A stretch of DNA of 64,000 nucleotides from Proteobacteria bacterium 005FR1. Lineage in GTDB: Bacteria > Pseudomonadota > Gammaproteobacteria > Pseudomonadales > Cellvibrionaceae. Of the stretch, positions 26,958-35,436 are shown one piece after another. Each line of letters begins with the position of its first letter. Within the stretch, counting starts at the first letter, position 1. The position numbers and the translations under genes were made by a program. The DNA lies in contig WACF01000001.1 in NCBI GenBank assembly GCA_026192395.1, positions 676,977 through 740,976 of the forward strand. Direction: 5' to 3'. The notes under the pieces are model-generated. The model was given only the letters and a program-made list of their open reading frames with translations, was not told where the DNA came from and did no database searches.

Positions 26958-27979
26958 GAGCCACCCTCTCTCTCTTCGCGGGTTCCTTCTTGCGAGCTGA
27001 AGGGCATTTTCAACAGCCGACCAATGGTGAGCTGCTCTTCTTCTCTAAGTGACGGCACGCCGATGGTGATCCGGTCCTGAGGGATATCGAAACGGCGCGT
27101 GCCATGAAGATAATCAGGGAAGCTGAAAATCGTGGCCCAGTTGGAATCTCTTTCCGCGTCCACGACTGAATGGTGGATACCATGCATTCGCGGTGTCAAA
27201 AAGACTCGCGAAAGAACACGCTCGACACCCTGGGGAAGACGGCTGTTGGAGTGATGAAACAGAATCGCGGCTACCGTGGCGTTTTGCCAGATCGACAGTG
27301 GGAGACGCGATACGCCGATCGTCAAGATCTGCATCGCCCTCCACGGCACTGAAAGAAGCATTTCCCCAAAGTGAAAGCGGGTGGCGGTGCTCATATCCAG
27401 ATCAAGGTCCGCGTGGTGAACCCGGTGAAAACGCCACAGGAGCGGGACTCTGTGAGTAAGCACATGCCAGAGATACATGCTGTAGTCCATCAACACCACG
27501 GCGGCGGGCACTTCGATCCACGCGGGCAAGGGAGCGAGCTTCAACAATCCCCACCGGCGGCGATGGACTCTGTCAGTGAGCGCATCGGTGAGTGGCTTCT
27601 CGGCCATGCGCACGGTGATTGCGGCCAGTGCGGCAATCGCCAGGTTGCGTAGATCCCGCCGGGCCGCGTTTTGGGTTCGTAGTCGCAAGGGCCACTTGTT
27701 TTCATACCAGAGAAAGGTGGCGAAAGAACCGGCGACCACTGCCCCGCTCAACCAGGGCGGAAGCTCCCTCTTCAAATCGAAACGTTTCGTCCTGCCCGCC
27801 ACCGCGCGTTTTTCAAGTCTTTGCCTCACAACGTGGTGCCTCTGCATCAGCAGACCAGCCGCGCTACCCAGCGCCAGCACACCAAGCACCTGCCCCGCCT
27901 TCAATTTGCCTCCGAATTCCCGACTTGACCGTACAAGCCGGACTGCAACCTGCATACCAGAGGGCGTTTTCGTAATCAC
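26933..27979 (-). CDS. sterol desaturase/fatty acid hydroxylase family membrane protein
   Basis: Membrane diiron oxygenase of up to 348 residues. The histidine clusters are HVLTHRVPLLWRFHRVHHAD and HGIHHSVVDAERDSNW, with an intervening HFGE; together they form the FA_hydroxylase metal site. An N-terminal hydrophobic segment (VLGVLALGSAAGLLM) and several more follow. The substrate is unknown; lipids or hopanoid/carotenoid-like molecules are typical. The track start at 27979 is a GTG; an ATG at 27955 is equally plausible and neither has a strong ribosome binding site. It is divergent from the GH15 gene 30 bases away and overlaps the glycosyltransferase. Confidence 0.88.
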   Translation of the reverse strand: MITKTPSGMQVAVRLVRSSREFGGKLKAGQVLGVLALGSAAGLLMQRHHVVRQRLEKRAVAGRTKRFDLKRELPPWLSGAVVAGSFATFLWYENKWPLRLRTQNAARRDLRNLAIAALAAITVRMAEKPLTDALTDRVHRRRWGLLKLAPLPAWIEVPAAVVLMDYSMYLWHVLTHRVPLLWRFHRVHHADLDLDMSTATRFHFGEMLLSVPWRAMQILTIGVSRLPLSIWQNATVAAILFHHSNSRLPQGVERVLSRVFLTPRMHGIHHSVVDAERDSNWATIFSFPDYLHGTRRFDIPQDRITIGVPSLREEEQLTIGRLLKMPFSSQEGTREEREGGSCHRQASR

Positions 27980-28009
27980 CTACTCGAACCCGGGACTGAG
28001 CGATAAATA

Positions 28010-29749
28010 ATGGCAAGTGAAACCAGAATCCGCGACCTGGCGCTGATCGGAAACAGACGGACCACTGCGGCAATCGACCGTCAAGGCAAGCTGTGCTGGT
28101 ATTGCCCCGGCCGTTTCGATCAGCCCAGCTTGTTTGCCTCGCTGCTGGATCAGAGTAAGGGCGCGTGGTCTCTGCGTTTTCCTTCACCTACTTCTATTCG
28201 TCGACACTATGTGGATGAAAGTGCCATTCTCCGAACCAGAATCGAAACGGACCAAGGCAGTTTCGAGCTCTGCGACTGGATGACGGTAGACGACGGACCG
28301 GAACGCTTGTGCCGCCTGCTCGAACAGGTTACGACGGAGCTTCGAGTGGAAATCGCTCCCCGTCCGGACTACGGAAATTTACCGCTGTCCGTCCAACAAA
28401 TGGACGCGGGCGAAGACGGCAGCACGCTGAGGATCGGAAAACACTATCTCCATGCGTCGCTATCGGCTGAATTTGATGGCGAACGGATCATCTACGAAGT
28501 CCCGGCAAACAGCTCTGCCTGGTTCGTTCTCAGTGAGAGCCAACGAGCCCCGAGGCCCACAGACCTGGACAGTTGGTACAGCGATACTCGGCAATATTGG
28601 AATGAGCTGCACCGCAGCACTGGCTATGAAGGCCCCTATGAAAACGAAGTCAAGAATTCCCTTCGTGCCTTGCGTCTGCTGACCAATCGCGATTCAGGCG
28701 GCGTCATTGCGGCAGCCACCTTTGGCCTTCCGGAAGTACCTGGTGGTAAACGCAACTACGATTATCGCTACGTATGGCTGCGCGATGCGGGAATGATCGT
28801 CAGCGCCCTCACCCGTGCCGGCAGCGACGGCAAGGAAGAGCGGCGTTTCCTCGAGTTTCTCTGCGCGGCGCGACACAACCACGACGGCGAAATGCCTCTG
28901 CCTCCTTTCGTCACCCTCGACGGCGGCGTTCCTCCGCGCCCCACCACTCTGCCCTGGCGCGGCTACAAGGAAAGCCGGCCGGTGATCGTCGGCAATGCCG
29001 CGGGCAGACAGCTGCAACTGGACGGACTGGCCAATGTGCTGCTCGCGGCGAAATTGATTTACAACGCACATAACGTGCGGGAACACTGGGAAGTGGTTGC
29101 GGAGATTGCCGATTACATTGCCGATCACTGGCACGAAGCGGATCACGGTATTTGGGAGGAAGGCGTGGTGCTTCAATACACCACCAGCAAGGTTTCCAGT
29201 GCGGTTGCCCTGCACTTCATCGCCGACCACGCCGGCCCCGACGAAGTACGACGGGCCCAACGCTGGAGGCAGTGCGCGGAGGATATTCGCCACTATGTGG
29301 CAGAAAACTGCCTCACCAGCGACGGCGCCTATGCGGTTGCCGCTGGCAGCGAAGCGGTAGATGTTTCCGCTGTGCTGTTTCCTGTGTGGGCGTATTGCGA
29401 TGCTGATAGCCCCGAGATGCAGGCCACCCTCGCAAGCCTGGAAAAGCACAGCTCGCCCGACGGACTGCTGTACCGCCGCCACCTGGAATGCGATGACGCG
29501 AACAATGAAGGTGTATTTCTTGCTGGTAGCTTGTGGGTGGCCCAGTACTGGATTATGCGTAACGAGCTGGGTAAAACCAGAGCGATACTCGATGCAGTAT
29601 TGCGCTATTCCAGCGACCTGGGCTTCTTTGCCGAAGAAGGTGACCCCGCAAGCGGCGATATGCTGGGTAACTTTCCCCAGAGCTTTGTCCACGCCGCATT
29701 GATCGGCTTGCTGGTGGACTATCGTGCTGCTCTGGAACAGGGCGCCTGA
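28010..29749 (+). CDS. glycoside hydrolase family 15 protein (glucoamylase/trehalase-like)
   Basis: Cytoplasmic glycosidase of 579 residues. The N-terminal super-beta-sandwich begins IRDLALIGNRRTTAAIDRQGKLCWYCPGRFDQPSLFASLLD, a GH15 bacterial-type opening. The (alpha/alpha)6 barrel has YDYRYVWLRDAGMIVSALTRAG, the catalytic-acid segment HGIWEEGVVLQYTTSKVSSAVAL, and the base segment NNEGVFLAGSLWVAQYW. The members act on alpha-glucans or trehalose; which one is not visible. There is no signal peptide. Confidence 0.92.
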   Translation: MASETRIRDLALIGNRRTTAAIDRQGKLCWYCPGRFDQPSLFASLLDQSKGAWSLRFPSPTSIRRHYVDESAILRTRIETDQGSFELCDWMTVDDGPERLCRLLEQVTTELRVEIAPRPDYGNLPLSVQQMDAGEDGSTLRIGKHYLHASLSAEFDGERIIYEVPANSSAWFVLSESQRAPRPTDLDSWYSDTRQYWNELHRSTGYEGPYENEVKNSLRALRLLTNRDSGGVIAAATFGLPEVPGGKRNYDYRYVWLRDAGMIVSALTRAGSDGKEERRFLEFLCAARHNHDGEMPLPPFVTLDGGVPPRPTTLPWRGYKESRPVIVGNAAGRQLQLDGLANVLLAAKLIYNAHNVREHWEVVAEIADYIADHWHEADHGIWEEGVVLQYTTSKVSSAVALHFIADHAGPDEVRRAQRWRQCAEDIRHYVAENCLTSDGAYAVAAGSEAVDVSAVLFPVWAYCDADSPEMQATLASLEKHSSPDGLLYRRHLECDDANNEGVFLAGSLWVAQYWIMRNELGKTRAILDAVLRYSSDLGFFAEEGDPASGDMLGNFPQSFVHAALIGLLVDYRAALEQGA

Positions 29750-29753
29750 TCAG

Positions 29754-29789
29754 GATTGGCTGAAATCCTGCAACCCGGCTTAGCCAATC
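29754..29789 (+). repeat. inverted repeat between GH15 and reductase genes
   Basis: Arms GATTGGCT (29754-29761) and AGCCAATC (29782-29789) are separated by 20 bases, five bases after the GH15 stop. The T content downstream is low, so it may be a weak terminator or an mRNA-stabilising hairpin. Confidence 0.4.
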
Positions 29790-29811
29790 AGGATCGAATC
29801 CAAGGAAACGT

Positions 29812-30705
29812 ATGATCGACTGTCTTGTCATTGGCGGCGGACCGGCTGGACTGACCGCCGGCATTTATCTGCGCCGTTACTTCCGCGACGTCGCCATTGT
29901 AGATGCTGGCTGTAGCCGCGCCGCGATGATTCCCAGAACCTACAACTGCCCGGGTTTCCCAGCCGGTATTCCCGGACCGGAGCTGCTATCGCGACTTCGG
30001 GAGCAGCTTGAACGCAACGGCGGGAAAATTACCGAGGGCCGGGTCAGCCGCCTGCGAAAACTGGGCGCAAATGAGTTCATGGCCGAGGTTGGCGACACCA
30101 CCATTGCCGCCAGGACGGTGCTACTGGCCACGGGTATCGAAGATATCGATCCGGATCTGCCCGGCTTCGACGAAGCAAAAAAAAGCGAACGCATCCGCTA
30201 CTGCCCGATCTGCGACGGCTTCGAATTCCGTGATCAGAATATCGCCGTCGTCGGCGCCGGTGAGCACGGCGTGCGCGAAGCGCGCTTTATCCTCAATTAC
30301 AGCAAAGAACTGACGCTGATTGACTTCGATGCCACCGACCTGGACCAAACACTGAAAGACTGGCTGAAGATGCACAACGTCCGGCTCATTCAGCAGCAAG
30401 GGCGACGCTTTTTTCTGAATGAGGAAGAAAAGCCTTGCGTGGAAATGGCCAACGGCGAGCAACATTGCTTTGACGTCATCTACAGCGCGCTAGGCTCGCG
30501 TGTGCGCTCGAATCTCGCCCTGGACCTCGGCGCCGAACACGACGGCGGCGACTGCCTGTCCGTGGACAAACACCTGCAAACCAGCGTAACAGGCCTTTAC
30601 GCCGCGGGCGACGTTGTCAGCAGCCTCGACCAGCTTGCCGTCGCCATCGGCCAGGCAGCCATCGCAGCCACGGCCATTCACAATTCTCTCGGGATGGTTG
30701 ATTAG
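29812..30705 (+). CDS. thioredoxin-reductase-like NAD(P)/FAD oxidoreductase
   Basis: Flavoprotein disulfide reductase of 297 residues. FAD binding is by CLVIGGGPAGLTAGIYL, the redox-active pair is C131/C134 (RYCPICDGFE), the NAD(P) site is IAVVGAGEHGVREA, and the C-terminal FAD motif is GLYAAGDVVSSLDQLAVAIGQAAIAATAIH. The CPICDGFE wording differs from the CATCDG of standard TrxB, so the partner may not be ordinary thioredoxin. AAGGAAACGT precedes the ATG. It converges on the alpha/beta hydrolase with 12 bases between. Confidence 0.88.
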   Translation: MIDCLVIGGGPAGLTAGIYLRRYFRDVAIVDAGCSRAAMIPRTYNCPGFPAGIPGPELLSRLREQLERNGGKITEGRVSRLRKLGANEFMAEVGDTTIAARTVLLATGIEDIDPDLPGFDEAKKSERIRYCPICDGFEFRDQNIAVVGAGEHGVREARFILNYSKELTLIDFDATDLDQTLKDWLKMHNVRLIQQQGRRFFLNEEEKPCVEMANGEQHCFDVIYSALGSRVRSNLALDLGAEHDGGDCLSVDKHLQTSVTGLYAAGDVVSSLDQLAVAIGQAAIAATAIHNSLGMVD

Positions 30706-30717
30706 CCTGGCGACTGC

Positions 30718-31545
30718 CTAGTGCACAGTTTCAACGAGCCTGTTGATCTCTTCTGCGATAATGTCCGGATGATCTTCCGGCGTGAAGTGCTTGCCGCCCT
30801 CGATCCGACGCAACGGCGCATGGAGATCCTTCGCAAGCCGCTCGCCATAGTGGATTTTCTGGAAATGGTCTGCCGCGCCCCAGACAATGCGCGCAGGCAC
30901 ATCCAGCGAGGGCAACTTCGCGGCGACGGAAAGCGTATCCTCCACATCCAGCGCCTGCATCTGCCGCAGCAGGCTTTCAGCACCCCCGTGTTCCGCATAG
31001 GGGCGCCAGTGCAGCTCGAGTGATTCCTTTGCCTGTTCGTGGTCGTCATGGCCGCGGTACATCAAGGTACGCAGTACCTGTTTGCCCATAGCGTCGGGCA
31101 AGTGGCTCGTGACGGGAGCCGCCATTCGCATCGCCTTTACGCTCGGGATCGGCCAGGAGTCATAGCAAATGGCATTGGTGAGAAACAAACCCGCGCACAT
31201 CTCCGGATGACGCACCGCTGCGATCTGCGCGACGCCGCCGCCAAGATCATGTCCGGCGAACACGGCACGCTCAATGCCCAGTTCCCGTAACCACGCGACG
31301 AGGTAGTCCGCCTGCTGCGAGACCGAGATATTTCTCAGCTCGCCATTCCCCCGCGCTTCGTCCATGGATTCGCCGTAGCCGAGCATCTCAAAGGCAAGGC
31401 AGCGGGCGTTCTTGATCCGCGGAATCACATGACGCCAGAGCAAAGGTGAAGTGGGAATACCGTGAATGAATACCACGGGAAAACCACTCCCCTCTTCCAG
31501 CCAGTGAATCTGCTTATTGGCAACTTCGACGGTATGCATTTCCAT
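30718..31545 (-). CDS. alpha/beta hydrolase (haloalkane dehalogenase / epoxide hydrolase-like)
   Basis: Soluble hydrolase of 275 residues. The oxyanion region is FIHGIPTSPLLWRHVIP, the nucleophile elbow AGHDLGGGVAQIAAV carries an aspartate nucleophile, and DHPDII with the preceding GGKHF gives the catalytic histidine region. An aspartate nucleophile points to dehalogenase or epoxide-hydrolase chemistry rather than an esterase. The ATG at 31545 has AGGAGG about eight bases upstream, overlapping the end of the VKOR-like gene, so the two are coupled. Confidence 0.87.
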   Translation of the reverse strand: MEMHTVEVANKQIHWLEEGSGFPVVFIHGIPTSPLLWRHVIPRIKNARCLAFEMLGYGESMDEARGNGELRNISVSQQADYLVAWLRELGIERAVFAGHDLGGGVAQIAAVRHPEMCAGLFLTNAICYDSWPIPSVKAMRMAAPVTSHLPDAMGKQVLRTLMYRGHDDHEQAKESLELHWRPYAEHGGAESLLRQMQALDVEDTLSVAAKLPSLDVPARIVWGAADHFQKIHYGERLAKDLHAPLRRIEGGKHFTPEDHPDIIAEEINRLVETVH

Positions 31546-31556
31546 TGCGTCGCCTC

Positions 31557-32078
31557 CTATCGAGTCTTCCGTTCCAGCATTCTCCTCGCGGCGTCGCGAG
31601 CCTCCGGCAAGGTCAGCGCGAACGTTGTGAAATGTGTGACTGCATCGGTAACGCAGTACGGACACCAGCGGTCGGACTTTCGCAGCGTGTGAACAAGGTA
31701 GCGCGCGGACACGGCGGCCTGGGCACCGGTGGCGACACTCGCAATGAGCGAAAGGTAGGGCCGTCGCTCGGCGCGGTTCGCCGGCCCCGCCGCGGCAAGC
31801 GCCATATTGGCGGCATGCAGTAAAAAGGTCAGTGAGTCCCTGGGTATGTATTCCTCACGCCCGCCGCGTCTTCTCAGCCCGTGGGCATGCGAGTCGGACA
31901 AGCCCTCGAGTGCGCCGCTGCGGAGAACCCGGATCGCCGTCAATGCCAGTCCCCCTGCCAGGGACGCTCCCACCGTGGCGCGCCGAAGTTGTACGTCAGT
32001 CTCCGCTTCCGAATGGCTGCGCCAGCGGCCATTCGGGCGGGACACCGTCGGGCGAGACCGTCGTGACAAAACGTGCAT
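31557..32078 (-). CDS. VKOR-like membrane protein with a CPYC motif (paralog 2)
   Basis: Membrane protein of 173 residues, paralogous to the gene at 25669-26214. Shared blocks are LRRATVGASLAGGLALTA, LHAANMALAAAGPANRAERRPYL, ASVATGAQAAVSARYLVHTL and WCPYCVTDAVTHFTTFALTL. The N-terminus is basic and otherwise different. The single CxxC suggests thiol-disulfide chemistry at the membrane. AGGAGG lies four to five bases before the ATG. It is first in a two-gene operon with the alpha/beta hydrolase. The 260-base gap to the next gene upstream holds nothing else that I recognise. Confidence 0.7.
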   Translation of the reverse strand: MHVLSRRSRPTVSRPNGRWRSHSEAETDVQLRRATVGASLAGGLALTAIRVLRSGALEGLSDSHAHGLRRRGGREEYIPRDSLTFLLHAANMALAAAGPANRAERRPYLSLIASVATGAQAAVSARYLVHTLRKSDRWCPYCVTDAVTHFTTFALTLPEARDAARRMLERKTR

Positions 32079-32338
32079 GCAACCTCCTGTTCAAACACCA
32101 ACCAGCAGGCGAAGGGGCAAGCAAGCCGAATGCCCACACGCGACTGGTGGCGCGGCGCTGCATCTGCCACCGCGGCCTTTTGTCGCTGGCTTGATCATTG
32201 CTTCGTAAGGTCCCCTGAATTGAAGCGCTGAACTCAACACGAAAAGGGCCGGGGGCGCCAGGCTTCCCCCGGTCGGGCGATCCACGGTGCGGACCAACAA
32301 AGCGCCGGCATTTCTAACGATCTCGACCTGGAGGATGA

Positions 32339-33910
32339 ATGAGCGAGCACCACGATCTCGGTCGGACGGGGTCCTCGGAAGAACAGCCACACCGCCTCAT
32401 CTCAGGCATACCGCGACTGGATTACATCCTCAAGGGTGGATTTATCTGCAATGGGCTCTACGCCCTCTTCGGACCGCCTGGCAGCGGCAAAACCATTCTT
32501 GCCAATCAGCTTTGCTTCAATCAGATCAAGGAACGTGGAAGCCGCTGTGTTTACCTGACGCTGCTCACCGAGTCGCACGGGAAGCTTGTATCTCATCTAA
32601 GTTCGTTGTCATTCTTCGACCTGAAGCACGTCGGGAAAGAACTGATTTACCTGAGCGCGTACCAGCATTTGCGGGACAATGGCGTTGAGGGGATGCTCCA
32701 GCTGATCCAGGAAACAGCCAGGGCAGAGGAACCGGATATTCTGATCATCGACGGCTTCGAAAGCCTTGCCGACCTCAGCTCAAGCGTCAGCGAACGACGC
32801 GAGTTCATTCACCGGCTGCAAACACTGGTGTCGATGAACCGCTGCACGACCCTGCTGTTGTCGACTGCAACCGCCGCCGAAACCCGGTCGGTCGAGGAGG
32901 TGATGGTGGATGGTGCCCTGCAGCTGACCGACACCATCATGGGGCCGCGGGCCGTACGCGAATTGAACGTGCTGAAGTTTCGTGGCAGCGATTACCTGCG
33001 GGGCAAACACGAGGTGGAAATCACCAGCGACGGGATTCAGATCCATCCCCGCACCGAGGTTCAGTTCTCGGATCCGGCGCGGCAGGCAACCGAGACTCGC
33101 AGCCGGATGGAGTTTGGCGTCCCGGAGCTGGACGAAATGTTGTGCGGCGGCATCCCTTCGGGCTCGAGCATGGCGTTACTCGGGCCGCCGGGTGCGGGCA
33201 AAACGGCTTTGGGACTGTCTTTCCTGTGTCGTGGCGCCGAGTTGGGCCAGCGCGGCATGTATTTCGGCTTTCACGAGTCCCCTCCCCGGCTGATCGAAAA
33301 GGCCGAGTCCATTGGTCTACCGCTGAAAAAGTATGTGGATCAAGGACTGATCGAAATCGTCTGGCAGCCGCCACTCGAACGCTTTCTCGATTCACTCGCT
33401 GAGCAAATGCTTGAAGAGCTTCGCCACAAATTCGGCGACCGTCCCCGCTTGTTTGTGGACAGTCTCGAAGGCTTCCGGGCTGCGGTGGTCTATCGGGACC
33501 GTCTCCCTCTGTTTATCGCCGCACTGATGAATCAGCTGCGAACGATCGATGTGACCAGCCTGTTTGCGGAAGAGTTGTCTTTGTTTGGTGGCGGTATGGA
33601 AGTGGCGCCGGCGAGCCGGGAGCTTACCGATGGACCCTACTCGGACCTTGGGCGCACGGTGGAGAGTGCATTGTGGTTGCGCTATGTAGCCTTGCGTTCG
33701 CAGTTCTACCGCCTCATTTCGGTGATGAAAATGCGCGAGAGCAGTTACGATACTGCGGCTCGCGAATTCCACATCAGCTCGCGCGGGGTTGAAGTGGATT
33801 CCTCTTACGAAAGTGCAGAAGCGATTCTATCCGGCTATGCGGTGCCGCGCCGCGACGGAAACCACCACGCACAGAGCCGCTCCAACGGGCGATCAGGTGG
33901 TGGCGAATGA
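32339..33910 (+). CDS. KaiC-like double-RecA-domain ATPase
   Basis: Cytoplasmic protein of 523 residues with two KaiC/RAD55-type ATPase domains. Domain 1 (about 20-240) has Walker A GPPGSGKT at 45-52 and Walker B ILIIDG at 134-139, and ends LTDTIMGPRAVRELNVLKFRGSDY, the KaiC-type tail. Domain 2 (about 256-490) has Walker A GPPGAGKT at 282-289 and Walker B RLFVDS at 370-375. There is no kaiA or kaiB; the protein heads an operon with a response regulator and a histidine kinase, so it is a signalling ATPase rather than a clock component. GGAGG lies four bases before the ATG. Confidence 0.86.
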   Translation: MSEHHDLGRTGSSEEQPHRLISGIPRLDYILKGGFICNGLYALFGPPGSGKTILANQLCFNQIKERGSRCVYLTLLTESHGKLVSHLSSLSFFDLKHVGKELIYLSAYQHLRDNGVEGMLQLIQETARAEEPDILIIDGFESLADLSSSVSERREFIHRLQTLVSMNRCTTLLLSTATAAETRSVEEVMVDGALQLTDTIMGPRAVRELNVLKFRGSDYLRGKHEVEITSDGIQIHPRTEVQFSDPARQATETRSRMEFGVPELDEMLCGGIPSGSSMALLGPPGAGKTALGLSFLCRGAELGQRGMYFGFHESPPRLIEKAESIGLPLKKYVDQGLIEIVWQPPLERFLDSLAEQMLEELRHKFGDRPRLFVDSLEGFRAAVVYRDRLPLFIAALMNQLRTIDVTSLFAEELSLFGGGMEVAPASRELTDGPYSDLGRTVESALWLRYVALRSQFYRLISVMKMRESSYDTAAREFHISSRGVEVDSSYESAEAILSGYAVPRRDGNHHAQSRSNGRSGGGE

Positions 33911-34266
33911 AAAAAGCGCTGATAGCTGAAGACGAAATCGACCTGCTGCAAGCACTGAAGACGGTCCTCGAAGGGGAAGGCTTCTCGGTCACTGCCTGCA
34001 AGGACGGACGCGAAGCGATCAACATGATGCAGGACAGTCCACCCAGCCTGCTGATCACCGACCTGATGATGCCGCGTATGTCCGGTCTGGAGTTGATTCA
34101 CGAAATGCGCTCCCGCAACGAGCTTAAAGAGGTTCCGGTGATCATGATCAGCTGCGCTGATTTGCCGGATGGCATGCGGGATGAAGATATTCAGAGCTTT
34201 CTCCGGAAACCCTTCTCCGTGCGGAAGCTTCTTCGGGAAGTGAACAGGGTGCTGGAGGGCCGCTAA
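33907..34266 (+). CDS. single-domain response regulator
   Basis: CheY-like receiver of 119 residues with no output domain. Acidic pocket AEDE, phospho-acceptor D52 (ITDLMMPRMSG), conserved serine in VIMISCAD and lysine K101 (FLRKPF). The ATG overlaps the stop of the KaiC-like gene by four bases, and it ends three bases before the histidine kinase, so all three are one operon. Its likely partner is the adjacent kinase, and a target may be the KaiC-like ATPase. Confidence 0.93.
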   Translation: MKKALIAEDEIDLLQALKTVLEGEGFSVTACKDGREAINMMQDSPPSLLITDLMMPRMSGLELIHEMRSRNELKEVPVIMISCADLPDGMRDEDIQSFLRKPFSVRKLLREVNRVLEGR

Positions 34267-34269
34267 GTC

Positions 34270-35436
34270 ATGTCCGAAAGCAACACATTCAGCGATCTCG
34301 ATCTGCGGCACAAGGCCGCCGATTGCATCGACAACAACCTGGAGCCGATCCTGTCTGCCTGGGAAAGCGAAGTGCGTCGAAACATTCCGGCGGCGCGATA
34401 CCAGGAAAAAATCCTGCTCCGCAATCACCTGCTGCCCTATCTCACCAGCCTCTCGGAAAGGCTTCGCTCTGCATCGGTGAAGTCGGCTCGTGATCGAAAC
34501 GCACAGGACCAGGACTTTGATGCGTCAGCAAACGAGATTCACGGGCGCCTCAGGGCCACCCTGCCCGGCTACTCCATCGAGGAAGTGATCGACGAGTACA
34601 TCACCCTGCGGCAAATCGTGACCGACTTTATCGAGAAGCAGAATCTGTTAAGCCAGCAAGTGCTGGAAGTGATCTGTGCGGTGAACGAAAAAGCCATCAT
34701 GCATGCCGCCACGCAGTTTTCCAGCTCTCTGCAAGTTCTCCGGCAGCGAGCGGTATCCATGCTGATGCACGATATCCGCAATCCCTTGAACGTTGTCTCG
34801 ATTACCGCCGAACTGGTGAAGGCCAAGTCGGAAAGTCAGGCGAAGAATATGGATACTGTTCTCGCCAACGCTGCGAAGATCGACAAAATGGTCACCGAAC
34901 TCCTGGACGCCGTCAAACTCCAGGCCGGCGAGGGGCTTGAACTGAGGTTTGATCACTGCGATCTTCATCAGACCATCAAGGTGGCTACCGAGGGCGCGAG
35001 TCTCGCCTACCCCGGACGCATCGAAGTGCATTTTCCAGACGAGCCGGCAGACGGCCAGTTCGACACTTCCGGGCTGGCACGGGCGGTGGAAAATCTGATC
35101 TCCAACGCGATCAAATACGGAGACAGCGAAGAGAAAGTTCTTGTCGAGCTGAAAGTCTCGCCTGATTTCGTCACCATCTCCGTGCACAACTGGGGTCATC
35201 CCATCGACGAAAAGGACCAGGCCACAATCTTTGTGACCTTCGCCCGCAGCCAGGACCAGGAGAAAAACTTCCGCGAACAAGGCTGGGGCCTCGGCCTCGC
35301 CTATGTAAAAGCGGTAGCGGAAGGCCATGGTGGTGAAGTCAAGGTGGACAGTTCCGAAAAGAAAGGCACCACCTTTTCGATGATCCTGCCGCGCGGTCTG
35401 GACTCCAGCGCAGACGAGGGAAAGTCAGGCAGCTGA
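34270..35436 (+). CDS. soluble sensor histidine kinase
   Basis: Histidine kinase of 388 residues without membrane segments. The N-terminal helical region (about 1-150) resembles the RsbRD/RsbT-co-antagonist type sensor. HisKA carries H167 (SMLMHDIRNPLNVVSITAEL). The ATPase domain shows the N box ENLISNAIKYGDS and a glycine box WGLGLAYVKAVAEGHGG. The C-terminus overlaps the convergent sigma-54 regulator gene by 12 bases. Confidence 0.92.
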   Translation: MSESNTFSDLDLRHKAADCIDNNLEPILSAWESEVRRNIPAARYQEKILLRNHLLPYLTSLSERLRSASVKSARDRNAQDQDFDASANEIHGRLRATLPGYSIEEVIDEYITLRQIVTDFIEKQNLLSQQVLEVICAVNEKAIMHAATQFSSSLQVLRQRAVSMLMHDIRNPLNVVSITAELVKAKSESQAKNMDTVLANAAKIDKMVTELLDAVKLQAGEGLELRFDHCDLHQTIKVATEGASLAYPGRIEVHFPDEPADGQFDTSGLARAVENLISNAIKYGDSEEKVLVELKVSPDFVTISVHNWGHPIDEKDQATIFVTFARSQDQEKNFREQGWGLGLAYVKAVAEGHGGEVKVDSSEKKGTTFSMILPRGLDSSADEGKSGS

